This document shows, in pieces, positions 52,533-61,268 of a DNA stretch of 64,000 bases. The stretch lies in assembly GCF_030348825.1 (NCBI RefSeq), contig NZ_JAUCES010000005.1, positions 3,348,001 to 3,412,000 of the forward strand, written 5' to 3'. The position numbers were made by a program, and so were the translations under genes. Position 1 is the stretch's first letter. Each line of letters begins with the position of its first letter. Under the pieces are notes generated by a model. The model saw nothing but the letters and a program-made list of their open reading frames with translations. It had not been told where the DNA came from and did no database searches. The DNA is from Fictibacillus sp. b24. Lineage in GTDB: Bacteria > Bacillota > Bacilli > Bacillales > Fictibacillaceae.

Positions 52533-52552
52533 ATATAAGTATATCCTTATAT
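52533..52552. promoter_or_regulatory. ars operator 1
   Basis: ATATAAG-TATATC-CTTATAT is a perfect 7-6-7 inverted repeat on the arsC side of the divergent region. Confidence 0.6.
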
Positions 52553-52582
52553 CAATATTTATTTATATATTCTTTGACATTT

Positions 52583-52604
52583 TATATAAACATATGGTTA
52601 TATA
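52583..52604. promoter_or_regulatory. ars operator 2
   Basis: TATATAA-N8-TTATATA lies 20 bp upstream of the arsR start. With operator 1 it shares the half-site TATAA. Each divergent promoter thus has its own ArsR-type site. Confidence 0.6.
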
Positions 52605-52623
52605 CTAATGAGGTGAGATCGAT

Positions 52624-52944
52624 ATGGAACTGGATCAGTTAACAGAATGTTATAAAGCTATGGCAGATAAAACGCGCTTGAATATCTTAGCATTACTGCG
52701 CCACGAAGAATTATGTGTATGTGAGTTAGTTGATATTTTAAAAATGACACAACCTAGTATTTCACAGCATTTACGAAAATTAAAGCAAGCTAAACTCGTT
52801 AAGGAAAGACGCAACAGCCAATGGATTTTCTACTCCATTGATGGAGAAATCTATCCTTTTATTAAAGGCAACTTAGAAGCCCTTCCTGACATGTCAGAAA
52901 AAATAGAGCAATTAAAAGCGTCAGGCGGAAAAGTTTGCTGTTAA
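52624..52944 (+). CDS. arsR: Arsenical-responsive repressor
   Basis: This 106-residue ArsR-family protein has the arsenite-binding ELCVCELVDIL on helix 3, then TQPSISQHLRKLKQAKLVK, and ends in CC. It differs from the second ArsR-type protein at 38939 in sequence and operator. It heads arsR-arsB and is divergent from arsC. Confidence 0.95.
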   Translation: MELDQLTECYKAMADKTRLNILALLRHEELCVCELVDILKMTQPSISQHLRKLKQAKLVKERRNSQWIFYSIDGEIYPFIKGNLEALPDMSEKIEQLKASGGKVCC

Positions 52945-52977
52945 CTTAGTATCACTTGAGAAATTGGGGGAATTTAT

Positions 52978-54279
52978 ATGGACAGCATGGCGATTATGGC
53001 CTTCGCTGTATTTTTAGTTACGATTATTTTTGTTATCTGGCAGCCAAAGGGTCTATCGATCGGCTGGTCTGCTACAGCAGGTGCCATTATAGCACTTCTT
53101 CTTGGAGTGGTTTCATTCGCTGACGTTTGGACCGTTACCGGCATCGTTTGGAACGCTACATTAGCATTTGTTGCGATCATCCTCATCTCAATTATTTTAG
53201 ATGAAATTGGTTTCTTCGAATGGTCCGCCTTACATATGGCGAGGTTAGCAGGCGGAAACGGAAAGAAGATGTTTACGTATGTCATCTTACTCGGAGCTGC
53301 AGTATCGGCATTCTTTGCGAATGACGGTGCAGCACTAATTCTGACACCAATCGTACTCGCTCAAGTTCGAGCACTCAATTTTAAAGAATCCATGGTGCTC
53401 CCATTTATTATGGCGAGTGGATTTATCGCAGACACAACTTCACTGCCACTTGTTGTTTCAAACTTAGTAAATATCGTATCCGCTGATTTCTTTAACATCG
53501 GGTTCGTTGAATACGCAAGCCGCATGATTGTGCCGAACTTCTTTTCTTTATTTGCAAGTATGATTGTTTTACTTATCTTTTTCGGAAAAGATATTCCAAA
53601 AAATTATGATCTTTCACAGCTCAAACAACCGAAAGAAGCCATCCGTGATGAAAAGCTCTTCAAGTTATCTTGGGTAATTCTTGCTGTACTTCTAGTCGGA
53701 TATTTAACGAGTGAGTTTATCGGCGTTCCCGTTTCCTTTATTGCTGGTGCAGCAGCACTCTTCTTTATAATTGTTGCTCGTAAAAGTCCAGCTATTCAAA
53801 CGAAAAAAGTGGTAAAAGACGCACCATGGACTGTCGTTGTCTTTTCTATCGGTATGTATGTAGTCGTTTATGGACTGCGTAATGCAGGACTAACTGACAT
53901 GCTCGGCAGCTGGATTCAAGTCATTGCCGATCAAGGATTATTCGCTGCTACAATAGGGATGGGCTTTTTAGCGGCTGTATTATCATCTGTTATGAACAAC
54001 ATGCCTACTGTTATGATCGATGCTCTAGCTATTCAAGGAACGGAAACATCTGGTGTTGTTCGTGAAGCCTTGATTTACGCAAATGTTATCGGTTCAGACT
54101 TAGGACCTAAAATTACACCGATCGGGTCGCTAGCCACACTTCTATGGCTGCACGTGTTATCAAAAAAAGGTGTAAAAATCACTTGGGGCTATTATTTCAA
54201 GATTGGGATCATCTTAACCATACCAACACTTTTCATCACATTAACCGGCCTCTATTTATGGTTAATGATTATTTCATAG
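52978..54279 (+). CDS. arsB: Arsenite efflux pump
   Basis: This 433-residue protein of the ArsB/NhaD ion transporter family has about eleven helices. It shows the conserved [58 protein letters not shown] and [20 protein letters not shown]. It exports arsenite or antimonite. No arsA gene is near, so it acts by proton exchange. It lies 33 bp behind arsR. Confidence 0.96.
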   Translation: MDSMAIMAFAVFLVTIIFVIWQPKGLSIGWSATAGAIIALLLGVVSFADVWTVTGIVWNATLAFVAIILISIILDEIGFFEWSALHMARLAGGNGKKMFTYVILLGAAVSAFFANDGAALILTPIVLAQVRALNFKESMVLPFIMASGFIADTTSLPLVVSNLVNIVSADFFNIGFVEYASRMIVPNFFSLFASMIVLLIFFGKDIPKNYDLSQLKQPKEAIRDEKLFKLSWVILAVLLVGYLTSEFIGVPVSFIAGAAALFFIIVARKSPAIQTKKVVKDAPWTVVVFSIGMYVVVYGLRNAGLTDMLGSWIQVIADQGLFAATIGMGFLAAVLSSVMNNMPTVMIDALAIQGTETSGVVREALIYANVIGSDLGPKITPIGSLATLLWLHVLSKKGVKITWGYYFKIGIILTIPTLFITLTGLYLWLMIIS

Positions 54280-54333
54280 ACTGCGAACTAAAAGATGCTT
54301 TGCTTTTGGGTCAGTAACAATGACTTTCTTCAT

Positions 54334-54445
54334 GACAAGTTGATTGCTTGCAAGGCATAGGAGGAAGCTATCGGCAGAGTCTACTTGGAGACGCAGTAGC
54401 AAGGGGGTCGCCCACGGAAAGCGAGCACCTGAAACGGAAATCAAT
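54334..54445 (+). repeat. Dispersed structured repeat, copy 4, decayed
   Basis: This begins GACAAGTTGATTGCTTGCAAG and ends GCGAGCACCTGAAACGGAAA. The middle has lost the outer arms but keeps a small stem CTACT ... AGTAG. It is in the arsB-arsI gap. Confidence 0.75.
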
Positions 54446-54548
54446 CACTTTTAGAGTAACAAATCATACTAAGGTTCTTTATACAGTCTTTCAAAAAGGC
54501 TATTTTAAAGAATTGTTGCTTTTAGATCTTTTTGTTCAATCGCTTCTT

Positions 54549-54683
54549 TGACAAGTTGATTGGAGCGCAAGGTGCGAGACTCCTACGGGACGAGCGGTCA
54601 GGTGGAGACTCCTAATGGCGCAAAGCGGCAGGAGGCTCACCGTACGCCCCGTGGAAAGCGAGCATCCTGGAGCGGAAATCAAC
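54549..54683 (+). repeat. Dispersed structured repeat, copy 5
   Basis: This begins GACAAGTTGATTGGAGCGCA and ends CATCCTGGAGCGGAAATCA. The inner stem is GAG-A-CTCCT ... AGGAG-G-CTC, a third sequence version of the same pairing. About 100 bp separate it from copy 4 in the same orientation. Confidence 0.85.
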
Positions 54684-54728
54684 TACTTTCAGAAGCACAG
54701 ACTTTCATAAAAAAGGAGAGTTCACATT

Positions 54729-55193
54729 ATGATACAACGCATGCATGTCGCTGTTAACTGTTCAGATTTAGAAAAATCCCTTGAATTCTACAAAAGCTTT
54801 TTTGGCACTGAACCTACAAAAGTAAAAGACAATTATGCAAAATTCGAGCTTGATCAGCCTGCTCTTCATTTTTCTCTAAATGTACGCCCTTTTGCAAAAG
54901 ATGGTGTACTCAACCATCTAGGATTCCAAGTAAACAACACAGAAGATGTTCTTGCCATGGGCGAAAGACTTCGAGAAGCAGGACTGCTCTTAATAGATGA
55001 GATGAACACAACGTGCTGTTATGCTGTTCAAGACAAAGTATGGGTATACGACCCAGACGGCAACGCATGGGAGATCTTCTATACAAAAGAAGACTCAGAA
55101 TTTGAATCAGCAGGAGATGCACGAGATCTATCACTATGCTGTGCACCCCCTCAACAAACTCAACCGGTTACGCTAGGTTTCACAAAAAAATAG
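54729..55193 (+). CDS. arsI: ArsI-like C-As lyase (VOC family, CadI-like)
   Basis: This 154-residue vicinal-oxygen-chelate protein begins with HVAVNCSDLEKSLEFYKSFF. It has the ArsI/CadI substrate-cysteine motif NTTCCYAVQDKVWVYDPDG and metal ligands at the histidine of HVAV, the histidine of NHLGF and the glutamate of WEIFYTK. It ends in a further CC (LSLCCAPP). ArsI demethylates methylarsenite to arsenite. It lies 450 bp after arsB, and the gap is filled by repeats 4 and 5. Confidence 0.92.
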   Translation: MIQRMHVAVNCSDLEKSLEFYKSFFGTEPTKVKDNYAKFELDQPALHFSLNVRPFAKDGVLNHLGFQVNNTEDVLAMGERLREAGLLLIDEMNTTCCYAVQDKVWVYDPDGNAWEIFYTKEDSEFESAGDARDLSLCCAPPQQTQPVTLGFTKK

Positions 55194-55194
55194 C

Positions 55195-55238
55195 AAAAAA
55201 ATCCCTCTGCATAATAAATATGCAAGGGATTTTTTTTG
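55195..55238. terminator. Bidirectional terminator after arsI
   Basis: AAAAAAATCCCT..GCAT pairs with ATGC.AGGGATTTTTTTT, with long A and T runs on the two sides. Confidence 0.9.
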
Positions 55239-55239
55239 A

Positions 55240-55437
55240 TTAAAGGGTGGATAAGGCAACAATTTCTGCAATGCGAATAATAATCTGGTCACTATATTTT
55301 TGATCACAGCTCATTACACATAACGTAATATAGTCTCTTTCAACTGCTCTTAGTCTGCCTTCGTAAGATTGATTCGCTGTATCCACCACGACCTGTCTCT
55401 CCAAAAGACGTTTTGCAGCTCTTCTGAAGTCCTTCAC
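55240..55437 (-). CDS. Small basic protein, possibly DUF2642-like
   Basis: The product has 65 residues from the GTG at 55437, which follows AAGGTGA at five bases. It has an amphipathic basic start (KDFRRAAKRLLERQVVVDT) and beta-like segments (SYEGRLRAVERDYITLCVM) resembling a small Sm-like barrel. DUF2642/YuzF-type coat-associated proteins have this size and layout, but the match is weak. It overlaps the shared terminator at its 3' end. Confidence 0.55.
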   Translation of the reverse strand: MKDFRRAAKRLLERQVVVDTANQSYEGRLRAVERDYITLCVMSCDQKYSDQIIIRIAEIVALSTL

Positions 55438-55596
55438 AACACTCACCTTCCCTATTTTGCACTGCAAACAAGGGGCTTTCTATACTATTACATGCAAAAA
55501 GAGAAAAAGAGACACGGACAAACACCCTGTGCACATGACTATTCTTGGACAATCACGCATATTATGTAGAAATAATCATAGACAGGGATGAGTGCC

Positions 55597-56184
55597 ATGA
55601 TTAAACGAACAGTAGCTATTTTCCTTGGCAGTGTGTTGCTTGGTATTGGCATAAATGGTTTCATTGTCCCTTTTCATCTCTTGGATGGCGGGATGATTGG
55701 CATCAGTCTTCTCGTTAAATATGTATGGGGATATAAAGTAGGGCTTACGATTATCATTTTAAGTATTCCCATCTATCTTTTAGCGTGGAAACTGGAACGC
55801 CGCTATTTTATAAATAGTGTACATGGATTATTAGTGTCGTCCTTCATTATAGATTTTCTGTCACCTTTAAGAGGTGTGTTTTCTGTTTCTATAATGGAAG
55901 GGTCCATTATTGGAGGACTTTTCATCGGAACAGGTATTGGCTGGATGCTGAGACATGAAACGAGTACGGGTGGAACCGACTTAATCGCGCTCTTTTTATC
56001 CCGCTGGTTTTCAATTAATGTGGGCATGGTCATCTTTTTGATTGATGCTGCGGTCATCATAGCAGGACTTTATGTAATGGGAGAAGGAATTCTATTCTAT
56101 TCGCTTGTGACGATTCTTTCTGTAGGCTTTGCAACGATGACAATGACCCTCATCCGCTCGATTAACTTCTATAAAAGCATATAA
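55597..56184 (+). CDS. YitT-family membrane protein (DUF161 only)
   Basis: This 195-residue protein has about five helices with the family motifs GIGINGFIVPFHLLDGGMIG and TSTGGTDLIALFLSRWFSIN. Full-length YitT proteins carry an added C-terminal DUF2179 domain, absent here. The ATG at 55597 is chosen because AGGGATGA precedes it; the ATG three codons upstream overlaps that site. The function is unknown. Confidence 0.85.
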   Translation: MIKRTVAIFLGSVLLGIGINGFIVPFHLLDGGMIGISLLVKYVWGYKVGLTIIILSIPIYLLAWKLERRYFINSVHGLLVSSFIIDFLSPLRGVFSVSIMEGSIIGGLFIGTGIGWMLRHETSTGGTDLIALFLSRWFSINVGMVIFLIDAAVIIAGLYVMGEGILFYSLVTILSVGFATMTMTLIRSINFYKSI

Positions 56185-56186
56185 AA

Positions 56187-56211
56187 AAAAGCCCTTTTTA
56201 AGGCTTCTTTT
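56187..56211. terminator. Terminator between YitT-like and DUF302 genes
   Basis: AAAAGCC and AAGGCTT form a short stem with A and T runs on both sides. Confidence 0.7.
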
Positions 56212-56598
56212 TCATGAAACTGTTTTATCCATACATGTAACCAATCGGTTTTCAATCTCAATTGCTTTTTGTTCGAGATTTTTATCATTCAACAATTTTA
56301 CAAACTCAGTCGGCTTAGGCATCCCGATCTTTGTCTTATCTTTCTCTGTGTAAAGTACGATCTTACAAGGAAGAAAATAACCCATTAGTTTATTCTCTGC
56401 CAATACTTCTTTTGCTTCTTTTGGGTTACACACTTCAAAGATAAGAAAATCATCATTAAAATCTAACCCTTTTTCCTGAAGCTTTTCTTTTACATCAAAC
56501 TGCCACAAAACACCAAACTGGTCTTCTTTTAAATTTTCCTCTAATTTTAGAGCCGCTTCATCCATTGTCATTGCAGTTTCGACTGTATAATGAAACAT
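56212..56598 (-). CDS. DUF302 protein
   Basis: This 128-residue protein has the DUF302 core FLIFEVCNPKEAKEVLAEN, then YFLPCKIVLYTEKDKTKIG, with the two conserved cysteines of the family (VCNP and LPC). Function of the family is uncertain; it is frequent next to sulfur and redox genes. Its start codon overlaps the kinase stop codon, so it is the last gene of the CcdA/two-component operon. Confidence 0.88.
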   Translation of the reverse strand: MFHYTVETAMTMDEAALKLEENLKEDQFGVLWQFDVKEKLQEKGLDFNDDFLIFEVCNPKEAKEVLAENKLMGYFLPCKIVLYTEKDKTKIGMPKPTEFVKLLNDKNLEQKAIEIENRLVTCMDKTVS

Positions 56599-57659
56599 TA
56601 AAATTCCTCCTTATCAGATAAAGGGATCTCTGCCCAAAAACAGTGTTCAGTTCCGTCCGTTTGAAGACCTATTCTGCCGCCCGCCATGGTTATGATTTCT
56701 TTTGCAATCGATAATCCAAGGCCAGATCCTCCCGTCTTCAAGGTTCTAGAAAAATCAGCTCGATAGAACCGTTCAAACACTTTTTCCGAATGGTCAGGGT
56801 CAATGAACTGCCCTTTATTATGCCATTCAATTCGATACATCTTCCCTCGTACCGCCCCTATTATCTTTACCCAACTTCCTTCATCATAAAAACATACATT
56901 TTCTAACATGATGGACATCACTTGTTTCAAGGCATCTTCACTTGCATAAACGTTTCCTTTCTCGATGTTGGAATCAACGGATATTCCTGCTTTTTCAAAT
57001 GAAAGATTGAAGCTGTCCAGAGCATCTTCTATGACTTTTTGAACGGGGAGCATCTGGCTTTCTTGATGGAAATTAGTCCAGCCTTCTAGCTGATTAATTT
57101 GTTCAGCCATACGAGTTAATCTTTTAGACTCTTTCAGCAATATTCCATAAAGAGCAGGTGTAGGTTCTATAATTCCTGTTTGAAGTCCTTCTAAATATCC
57201 GTTCAAGTTTGTTAAAGGTGTTCTTAATTCATGAGAGATATCCTTGAGCATCTGATCTCTTTTTTCATCATTCTTTTTAAGAGTTTGTGCCATATTGTTA
57301 AATGCTTCTGAAAGCTTTCCTAACTCGTCTTGACTGGTAACAGGCAATGGTTCAGGAAAGACGCCCTTTTTAATAAAAGCTGCATGTTGAGTCAAATTCT
57401 TTAATGGATCGATTAAACGTTTTAAGAATAAAAAATACAAAAGGAAGACAATTGAAAAAGCGATAATACTGATCTGCAAAAAATAAATGTGCAGTTCGCT
57501 ATTTAAAATCGGGCCGTTAATTTCATAATCATTCACAAGTAAGCATGCATAGTCTTTAATCGCTGAACCTGACCATAACACTACTGCACCTAAAGCCATT
57601 GCGTTAATTAAAGCAAGCTTTACAAAAAGACTCATTTGAGTGAATTTAGTACGCCACAA
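56598..57659 (-). CDS. Sensor histidine kinase of the redox operon
   Basis: This kinase of about 353 residues has two helices (near residues 11-31 and 55-75) around a short extracellular loop. It has HAMP, HisKA (MLKDISHELRTPLTNLNGYL) and HATPase domains ending GGSGLGLSIAKEI. The TTG at 57659 follows GGGG at seven bases and overlaps the regulator stop codon. An ATG at 57635 is the alternative. Its position after a CcdA/thioredoxin-like pair suggests that it monitors envelope thiol state, by inference. Confidence 0.85.
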   Translation of the reverse strand: MWRTKFTQMSLFVKLALINAMALGAVVLWSGSAIKDYACLLVNDYEINGPILNSELHIYFLQISIIAFSIVFLLYFLFLKRLIDPLKNLTQHAAFIKKGVFPEPLPVTSQDELGKLSEAFNNMAQTLKKNDEKRDQMLKDISHELRTPLTNLNGYLEGLQTGIIEPTPALYGILLKESKRLTRMAEQINQLEGWTNFHQESQMLPVQKVIEDALDSFNLSFEKAGISVDSNIEKGNVYASEDALKQVMSIMLENVCFYDEGSWVKIIGAVRGKMYRIEWHNKGQFIDPDHSEKVFERFYRADFSRTLKTGGSGLGLSIAKEIITMAGGRIGLQTDGTEHCFWAEIPLSDKEEF

Positions 57660-58335
57660 ATTGGTACCCCATTCCTCGCACCGTTGTGATAAATGGTTTG
57701 CCTGATACTTTGCGCAGCTTTTCTCGTAAATTTGCGACATGAACATCAATTGTTCGGTCTACCACTGCCTTTTCCTGCTTCGGATATAGTTCGTTCAAAA
57801 GCTGTTCCCTCGAAAGCACTTGGTTTGAGTGGCGCATGAACATATACAAAAGGCGAAACTCGTGAGGCGTCAGGGAGAGTTTTTCACCTGAAAAATTTGC
57901 TTCTCCTTTAAAAGGTTTTAGCGTCAGCCCGTTGAAAGAAATCTTGTTGCATCTATGAGCCGTTCTTCTTAAGACCGCTTCTACACGTGCTACAAGTTCT
58001 GCAGGACTGAATGGTTTAGTTACATAATCGTCTGCACCTGCTTTTAGGCCGCTAATTCTATCCTGTTCAGCCGTTTTCGCCGTTACCATGATAATGGGTA
58101 TCTCGCTCTTTTGTTCCTTTCTGATCCATTCCGTTAATTCTTCTCCACTAACAGAAGGAAGCATTAAGTCCACGACTAAAAAGCATGGATCTATCTTTAA
58201 GAAAGTATCCATGGCTTCGCTGCCGTCACTCGCCTCATATGTTTCATAACCTGAATTCTCAAGGTATATTTTTATCAAGTTTCGAATATTAGGATCATCT
58301 TCTACGATCATAATCGACTTTCCCTTAAGTTCCAT
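57646..58335 (-). CDS. OmpR/PhoB-family response regulator of the redox operon
   Basis: This 229-residue regulator has the acidic pocket VEDDPN, phospho-acceptor in FLVVDLMLPSVSG, YVTKPF and a winged helix ending TVRGMGYQFVAY. It lies 14 bp behind the thioredoxin-like gene and overlaps the kinase gene. An 11-bp direct repeat upstream of the whole operon is a candidate autoregulatory site. Confidence 0.92.
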   Translation of the reverse strand: MELKGKSIMIVEDDPNIRNLIKIYLENSGYETYEASDGSEAMDTFLKIDPCFLVVDLMLPSVSGEELTEWIRKEQKSEIPIIMVTAKTAEQDRISGLKAGADDYVTKPFSPAELVARVEAVLRRTAHRCNKISFNGLTLKPFKGEANFSGEKLSLTPHEFRLLYMFMRHSNQVLSREQLLNELYPKQEKAVVDRTIDVHVANLREKLRKVSGKPFITTVRGMGYQFVAY

Positions 58336-58348
58336 CACAAAACACCCT

Positions 58349-58975
58349 TTATTTTAAACGTGTTACCATATCAGATAAGAATTCCTCATTCATCGGACCT
58401 ACAATCTTTTTCTGAATAACTCCTGTTGTATCAATCATATACGTCGTCGGAATCGAAAACGCTTGATACGTTACACCTATATCTCCCGTTTCATCAAGGG
58501 GTATAGGGAATGTTAAGCCATAATCATCAACAAAAGTTTGAATGTTTGACTGGTCTTTTTCCATAGTTGTTAAATTAACAGCCAAAATCTCGACATTCAT
58601 CTTATCCTTATTTTTTTCATAATACTTTTGCATGTGAGGCATTTCAGCCTTACAAGGCGGGCACCAGCTTGCCCATAAATTCAATACTACTTTTTTTCCT
58701 TTATAGTCCGATAGCTTGACCTCTTTTCCATCAAGCGTATTCATCGTAAAATCTGGAGCGATATCTCCTTCATTCACACCTGTTTCCCCTGATGGTTCTG
58801 CTGTCCCTTGTTCAGGTTCCTGTGTTTCTGATGATGCTTCTGATGAAGTTTCCTGCTGTTGTGCAGTCTTTTCAGCTTCAGCACTTTTTTTATCTTCTTT
58901 TAATTGTAAATCATAAAAGGTATATCCCGCTAAACCTAAGATAACAATTATGGCAAAAATATTTTTCTTAAACAT
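58349..58975 (-). CDS. Membrane-anchored thioredoxin-like protein (ResA/TlpA type)
   Basis: An N-terminal anchor helix (KNIFAIIVILGLAGYTFYDL) is followed by a long Glu/Ser/Thr-rich linker (residues 27-70). A thioredoxin fold with the redox site NLWASWCPPCKAEMPHMQKY and the cis-proline FSIPTTYMID completes the 208 residues. It reduces or exchanges disulfides on the outside of the membrane and receives electrons from CcdA, encoded 15 bp upstream. The target protein is unknown. Confidence 0.92.
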   Translation of the reverse strand: MFKKNIFAIIVILGLAGYTFYDLQLKEDKKSAEAEKTAQQQETSSEASSETQEPEQGTAEPSGETGVNEGDIAPDFTMNTLDGKEVKLSDYKGKKVVLNLWASWCPPCKAEMPHMQKYYEKNKDKMNVEILAVNLTTMEKDQSNIQTFVDDYGLTFPIPLDETGDIGVTYQAFSIPTTYMIDTTGVIQKKIVGPMNEEFLSDMVTRLK

Positions 58976-58990
58976 GGATGATCTCCCCTC

Positions 58991-59704
58991 TTACGGTGCC
59001 CATGACCAGCTTGAAAGCCATGAACTGATTATTTGCATCTGTCCTGTGAACAACAGCAGTCCCATTCCTAATAAGATAACTCCATTAATTTTTGAAAGCT
59101 TGGGTAAAATTTTGCTGATTGATTTTACTGTTTTAAACGAATAAGTAAGTGTAAACGAGATAATTAAAAAAGGTATCCCTAAGCCTAAAGAGTAGATCCA
59201 GAGCATAAACATCCCAGAGTATACAGTCTCTGTAGAACCTGCCATTAGCAGAATGGATGATAAAGCCAATCCGACACAAGGCGTCCATCCTGATCCAAAG
59301 GCTAAGCCAATCAAGAATGAACTAAACGGATTTGCACTCGGTTTTGAAGAAGAGTTGAAGCTTTTCGTCTTCATTAGAAAATTCAATTGAAGCCAACCTA
59401 GCATTTGTAATCCGAAAATTATTATTAATAATCCGCTTACTCTCTCAACCGTTTCACGATACGAGGCAATCAGCTGTCCAATCCAGCTTGCAGAAGCTCC
59501 CATAAGTACAAAGATCACACTAAAACCTAGAATGAAAAATAGTGAACGAATCATAACTGTCTGTTTATCAACTAAAACTTTGCCCCCATTGATTGTTCCG
59601 CCAGTTAAATGAGCTGTATAAGCGGGAATCAAAGGAAAAATACATGGAGAAAAAAAGGAAAGTACGCCTGCTGTTAAAGCAAAAATAACGGTTACATTCT
59701 CCAT
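58991..59704 (-). CDS. ccdA: Thiol-disulfide electron carrier CcdA
   Basis: This 237-residue protein has six helices and the CcdA/DsbD-beta motifs GVLSFFSPCIFPLIPAY and LAFGSGWTPCVGLALSSILL, each with its redox cysteine. It moves electrons from cytoplasmic thioredoxin to extracytoplasmic acceptors such as the neighbouring ResA-like protein. It overlaps the upstream membrane-protein gene by 13 bp. Confidence 0.95.
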   Translation of the reverse strand: MENVTVIFALTAGVLSFFSPCIFPLIPAYTAHLTGGTINGGKVLVDKQTVMIRSLFFILGFSVIFVLMGASASWIGQLIASYRETVERVSGLLIIIFGLQMLGWLQLNFLMKTKSFNSSSKPSANPFSSFLIGLAFGSGWTPCVGLALSSILLMAGSTETVYSGMFMLWIYSLGLGIPFLIISFTLTYSFKTVKSISKILPKLSKINGVILLGMGLLLFTGQMQIISSWLSSWSWAP

Positions 59705-60360
59705 TTCACCACCTCCTGACTATATTGTGCTTCCCTTTTGTTAAGATTTGATAAAGGTAAAAGATATAGAACAAAAAAGAAGCTGCCAGAAATGAAATAT
59801 AGTTCGGGAGCATAGTCATAAAGCAAAGAAAGAACACCACCCGAGAGCCCATAAAACGTCCCAATCAACAAGATATTCTTGCTTGTAATCAAGTACCACA
59901 CAACCATTACAATCATCAGAATCAGAAAAACTTCAGTACCCTCATTTGAAGATCCAAGAGTATGATTCCAAATTAAATACACACCGCTTCCAATCATCCA
60001 TAACAATACGGTTTGTGATATAAAAGAAATAATAAATTGTGGCTGTTTATAAATTTTCCATATGCTATCCCCAATAAAAAACAAACAAGCCAGCAGAACG
60101 CCTTTCGTTCCACCTGTAAAATATAAAAGTGTAAACGGATGTTTAATAGTCTCTAAAGGCTGAAATAAAATAGGACTGAGTTTCCAAATCCATAACGAGT
60201 TAATAACACCTGAAAATAACCACTTATATGCCGGTTTGTAATTTCCAGCAATTAAATAATGGCTGATCAGCAGCAAGCCTATTAAAGCAGTTCCCAAGCT
60301 TAAAAAGAAGGAAAGCGTCTGTATAGATACAGGCATGTTTCCAATTTGAATAATATCCAT
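59692..60360 (-). CDS. Unassigned seven-helix membrane protein of the redox operon
   Basis: This 222-residue protein is almost wholly hydrophobic, with about seven helices. Segments such as WIWKLSPILFQPLETIKHPF and FTGGTKGVLLACLFFIG recall prolipoprotein diacylglyceryl transferase (Lgt), but its catalytic His/Arg motifs are not evident. It is first in the operon and overlaps ccdA, so it likely takes part in thiol-disulfide transfer or in anchoring. I make no functional call. Confidence 0.7.
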   Translation of the reverse strand: MDIIQIGNMPVSIQTLSFFLSLGTALIGLLLISHYLIAGNYKPAYKWLFSGVINSLWIWKLSPILFQPLETIKHPFTLLYFTGGTKGVLLACLFFIGDSIWKIYKQPQFIISFISQTVLLWMIGSGVYLIWNHTLGSSNEGTEVFLILMIVMVVWYLITSKNILLIGTFYGLSGGVLSLLYDYAPELYFISGSFFFVLYLLPLSNLNKREAQYSQEVVKWRM

Positions 60361-60400
60361 ATACTCTCACCTCTGTGATCCATTACACACTACAAACATT

Positions 60401-60415
60401 AAGATTTAATAAAGA
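60401..60415 (-). promoter_or_regulatory. Candidate response-regulator site before the redox operon
   Basis: On the minus strand TCTT occurs twice exactly 11 bp apart in TCTTTATTAAATCTTAATG, about 40 bp before the first gene. The operon encodes its own OmpR-type regulator. Confidence 0.4.
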
Positions 60416-60420
60416 TATAG

Positions 60421-60453
60421 AAAAAATCCGCCTGAATATAAGACGGATTTTTT
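60421..60453. terminator. Terminator of the persulfide operon
   Basis: AAAAAATCCG pairs with CGGATTTTTT, 9 bp after the TSUP stop codon. Confidence 0.88.
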
Positions 60454-60461
60454 CTTTGCAA

Positions 60462-61241
60462 TTATCCTAAAATATCTAACCAAATCTTAATGGACGTTGC
60501 GATAATAAGTGCTGCTAAAATAAATTGAAGGATTTTCGTATTTATTTTTTTACCGAATTGAGCTCCAAGCGGAGACGCAATCAAGCTTGCTACAACCATG
60601 ATGATAGCCGGCCATAACAATACTTGCCCAGTGGTAATCTTACCGATTGTCGCACCAATAGAAGAAATAAATGTAATAGCAAGTGATGTAGCAATCGTCA
60701 TGCGAGTTGGTATTTTAAGAACAACGAGCATAATCGGTACAAGTATAAATGCTCCCGCTGCTCCTACGATACCTGCTGCTACCCCTACGATAAATGCCAG
60801 TACCGCTGCAAGCCATTTATTAAACGTAACTTGATCTAACGGAATTTCATCGATGCCCTTCTTCGGAATGAGCATCATCACAGCAGCTAATGTTGCCAAT
60901 ACTGCATACACAATATTAATTTGCCCCTCTGACATACCCTGTGATCCATATCCGCCGATGAAACTCCCCAACAGAATAGCTCCACCCATATAAATAATGA
61001 GCGTTTTGTTCAAATAGCCTCCTTTACGATAAGCCCAAACTCCACCTATCGTAGCAAAGAATACTTGAACAGCACTTATACCTGAAACTTCATGAGCCGT
61101 ATATGCTGTGAAGCCTAACATTGCTGGAATATATAGAAGCATTGGATACTTGATAATTGATCCGCCGATTCCTACCATCCCGGATATAAAAGAACCTATA
61201 AAGCCAATAAGAAAAATCGTTATTATGAATCCTATTTCCAT
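60462..61241 (-). CDS. TSUP-family (TauE/SafE) sulfur-compound exporter
   Basis: This 259-residue protein has about eight helices in two repeats. It carries the family motifs [18 protein letters not shown] and [23 protein letters not shown] proteins move sulfite, thiosulfate or related anions; here sulfite or thiosulfate made by the persulfide dioxygenase is the likely cargo. It is the last gene of the operon. Confidence 0.9.
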   Translation of the reverse strand: MEIGFIITIFLIGFIGSFISGMVGIGGSIIKYPMLLYIPAMLGFTAYTAHEVSGISAVQVFFATIGGVWAYRKGGYLNKTLIIYMGGAILLGSFIGGYGSQGMSEGQINIVYAVLATLAAVMMLIPKKGIDEIPLDQVTFNKWLAAVLAFIVGVAAGIVGAAGAFILVPIMLVVLKIPTRMTIATSLAITFISSIGATIGKITTGQVLLWPAIIMVVASLIASPLGAQFGKKINTKILQFILAALIIATSIKIWLDILG

Positions 61242-61268
61242 GACTTCACCTCCCCATGACTGTTTTGA

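Noticed and set aside
54334-54683. Small protein genes in the arsB-arsI gap
   Set aside because: Open frames here lie wholly within the two repeat copies and have no ribosome sites of their own.
57660-57749. Longer N-terminus for the redox-operon kinase
   Set aside because: It would overlap the response-regulator gene by more than 100 bp and adds no conserved kinase sequence.
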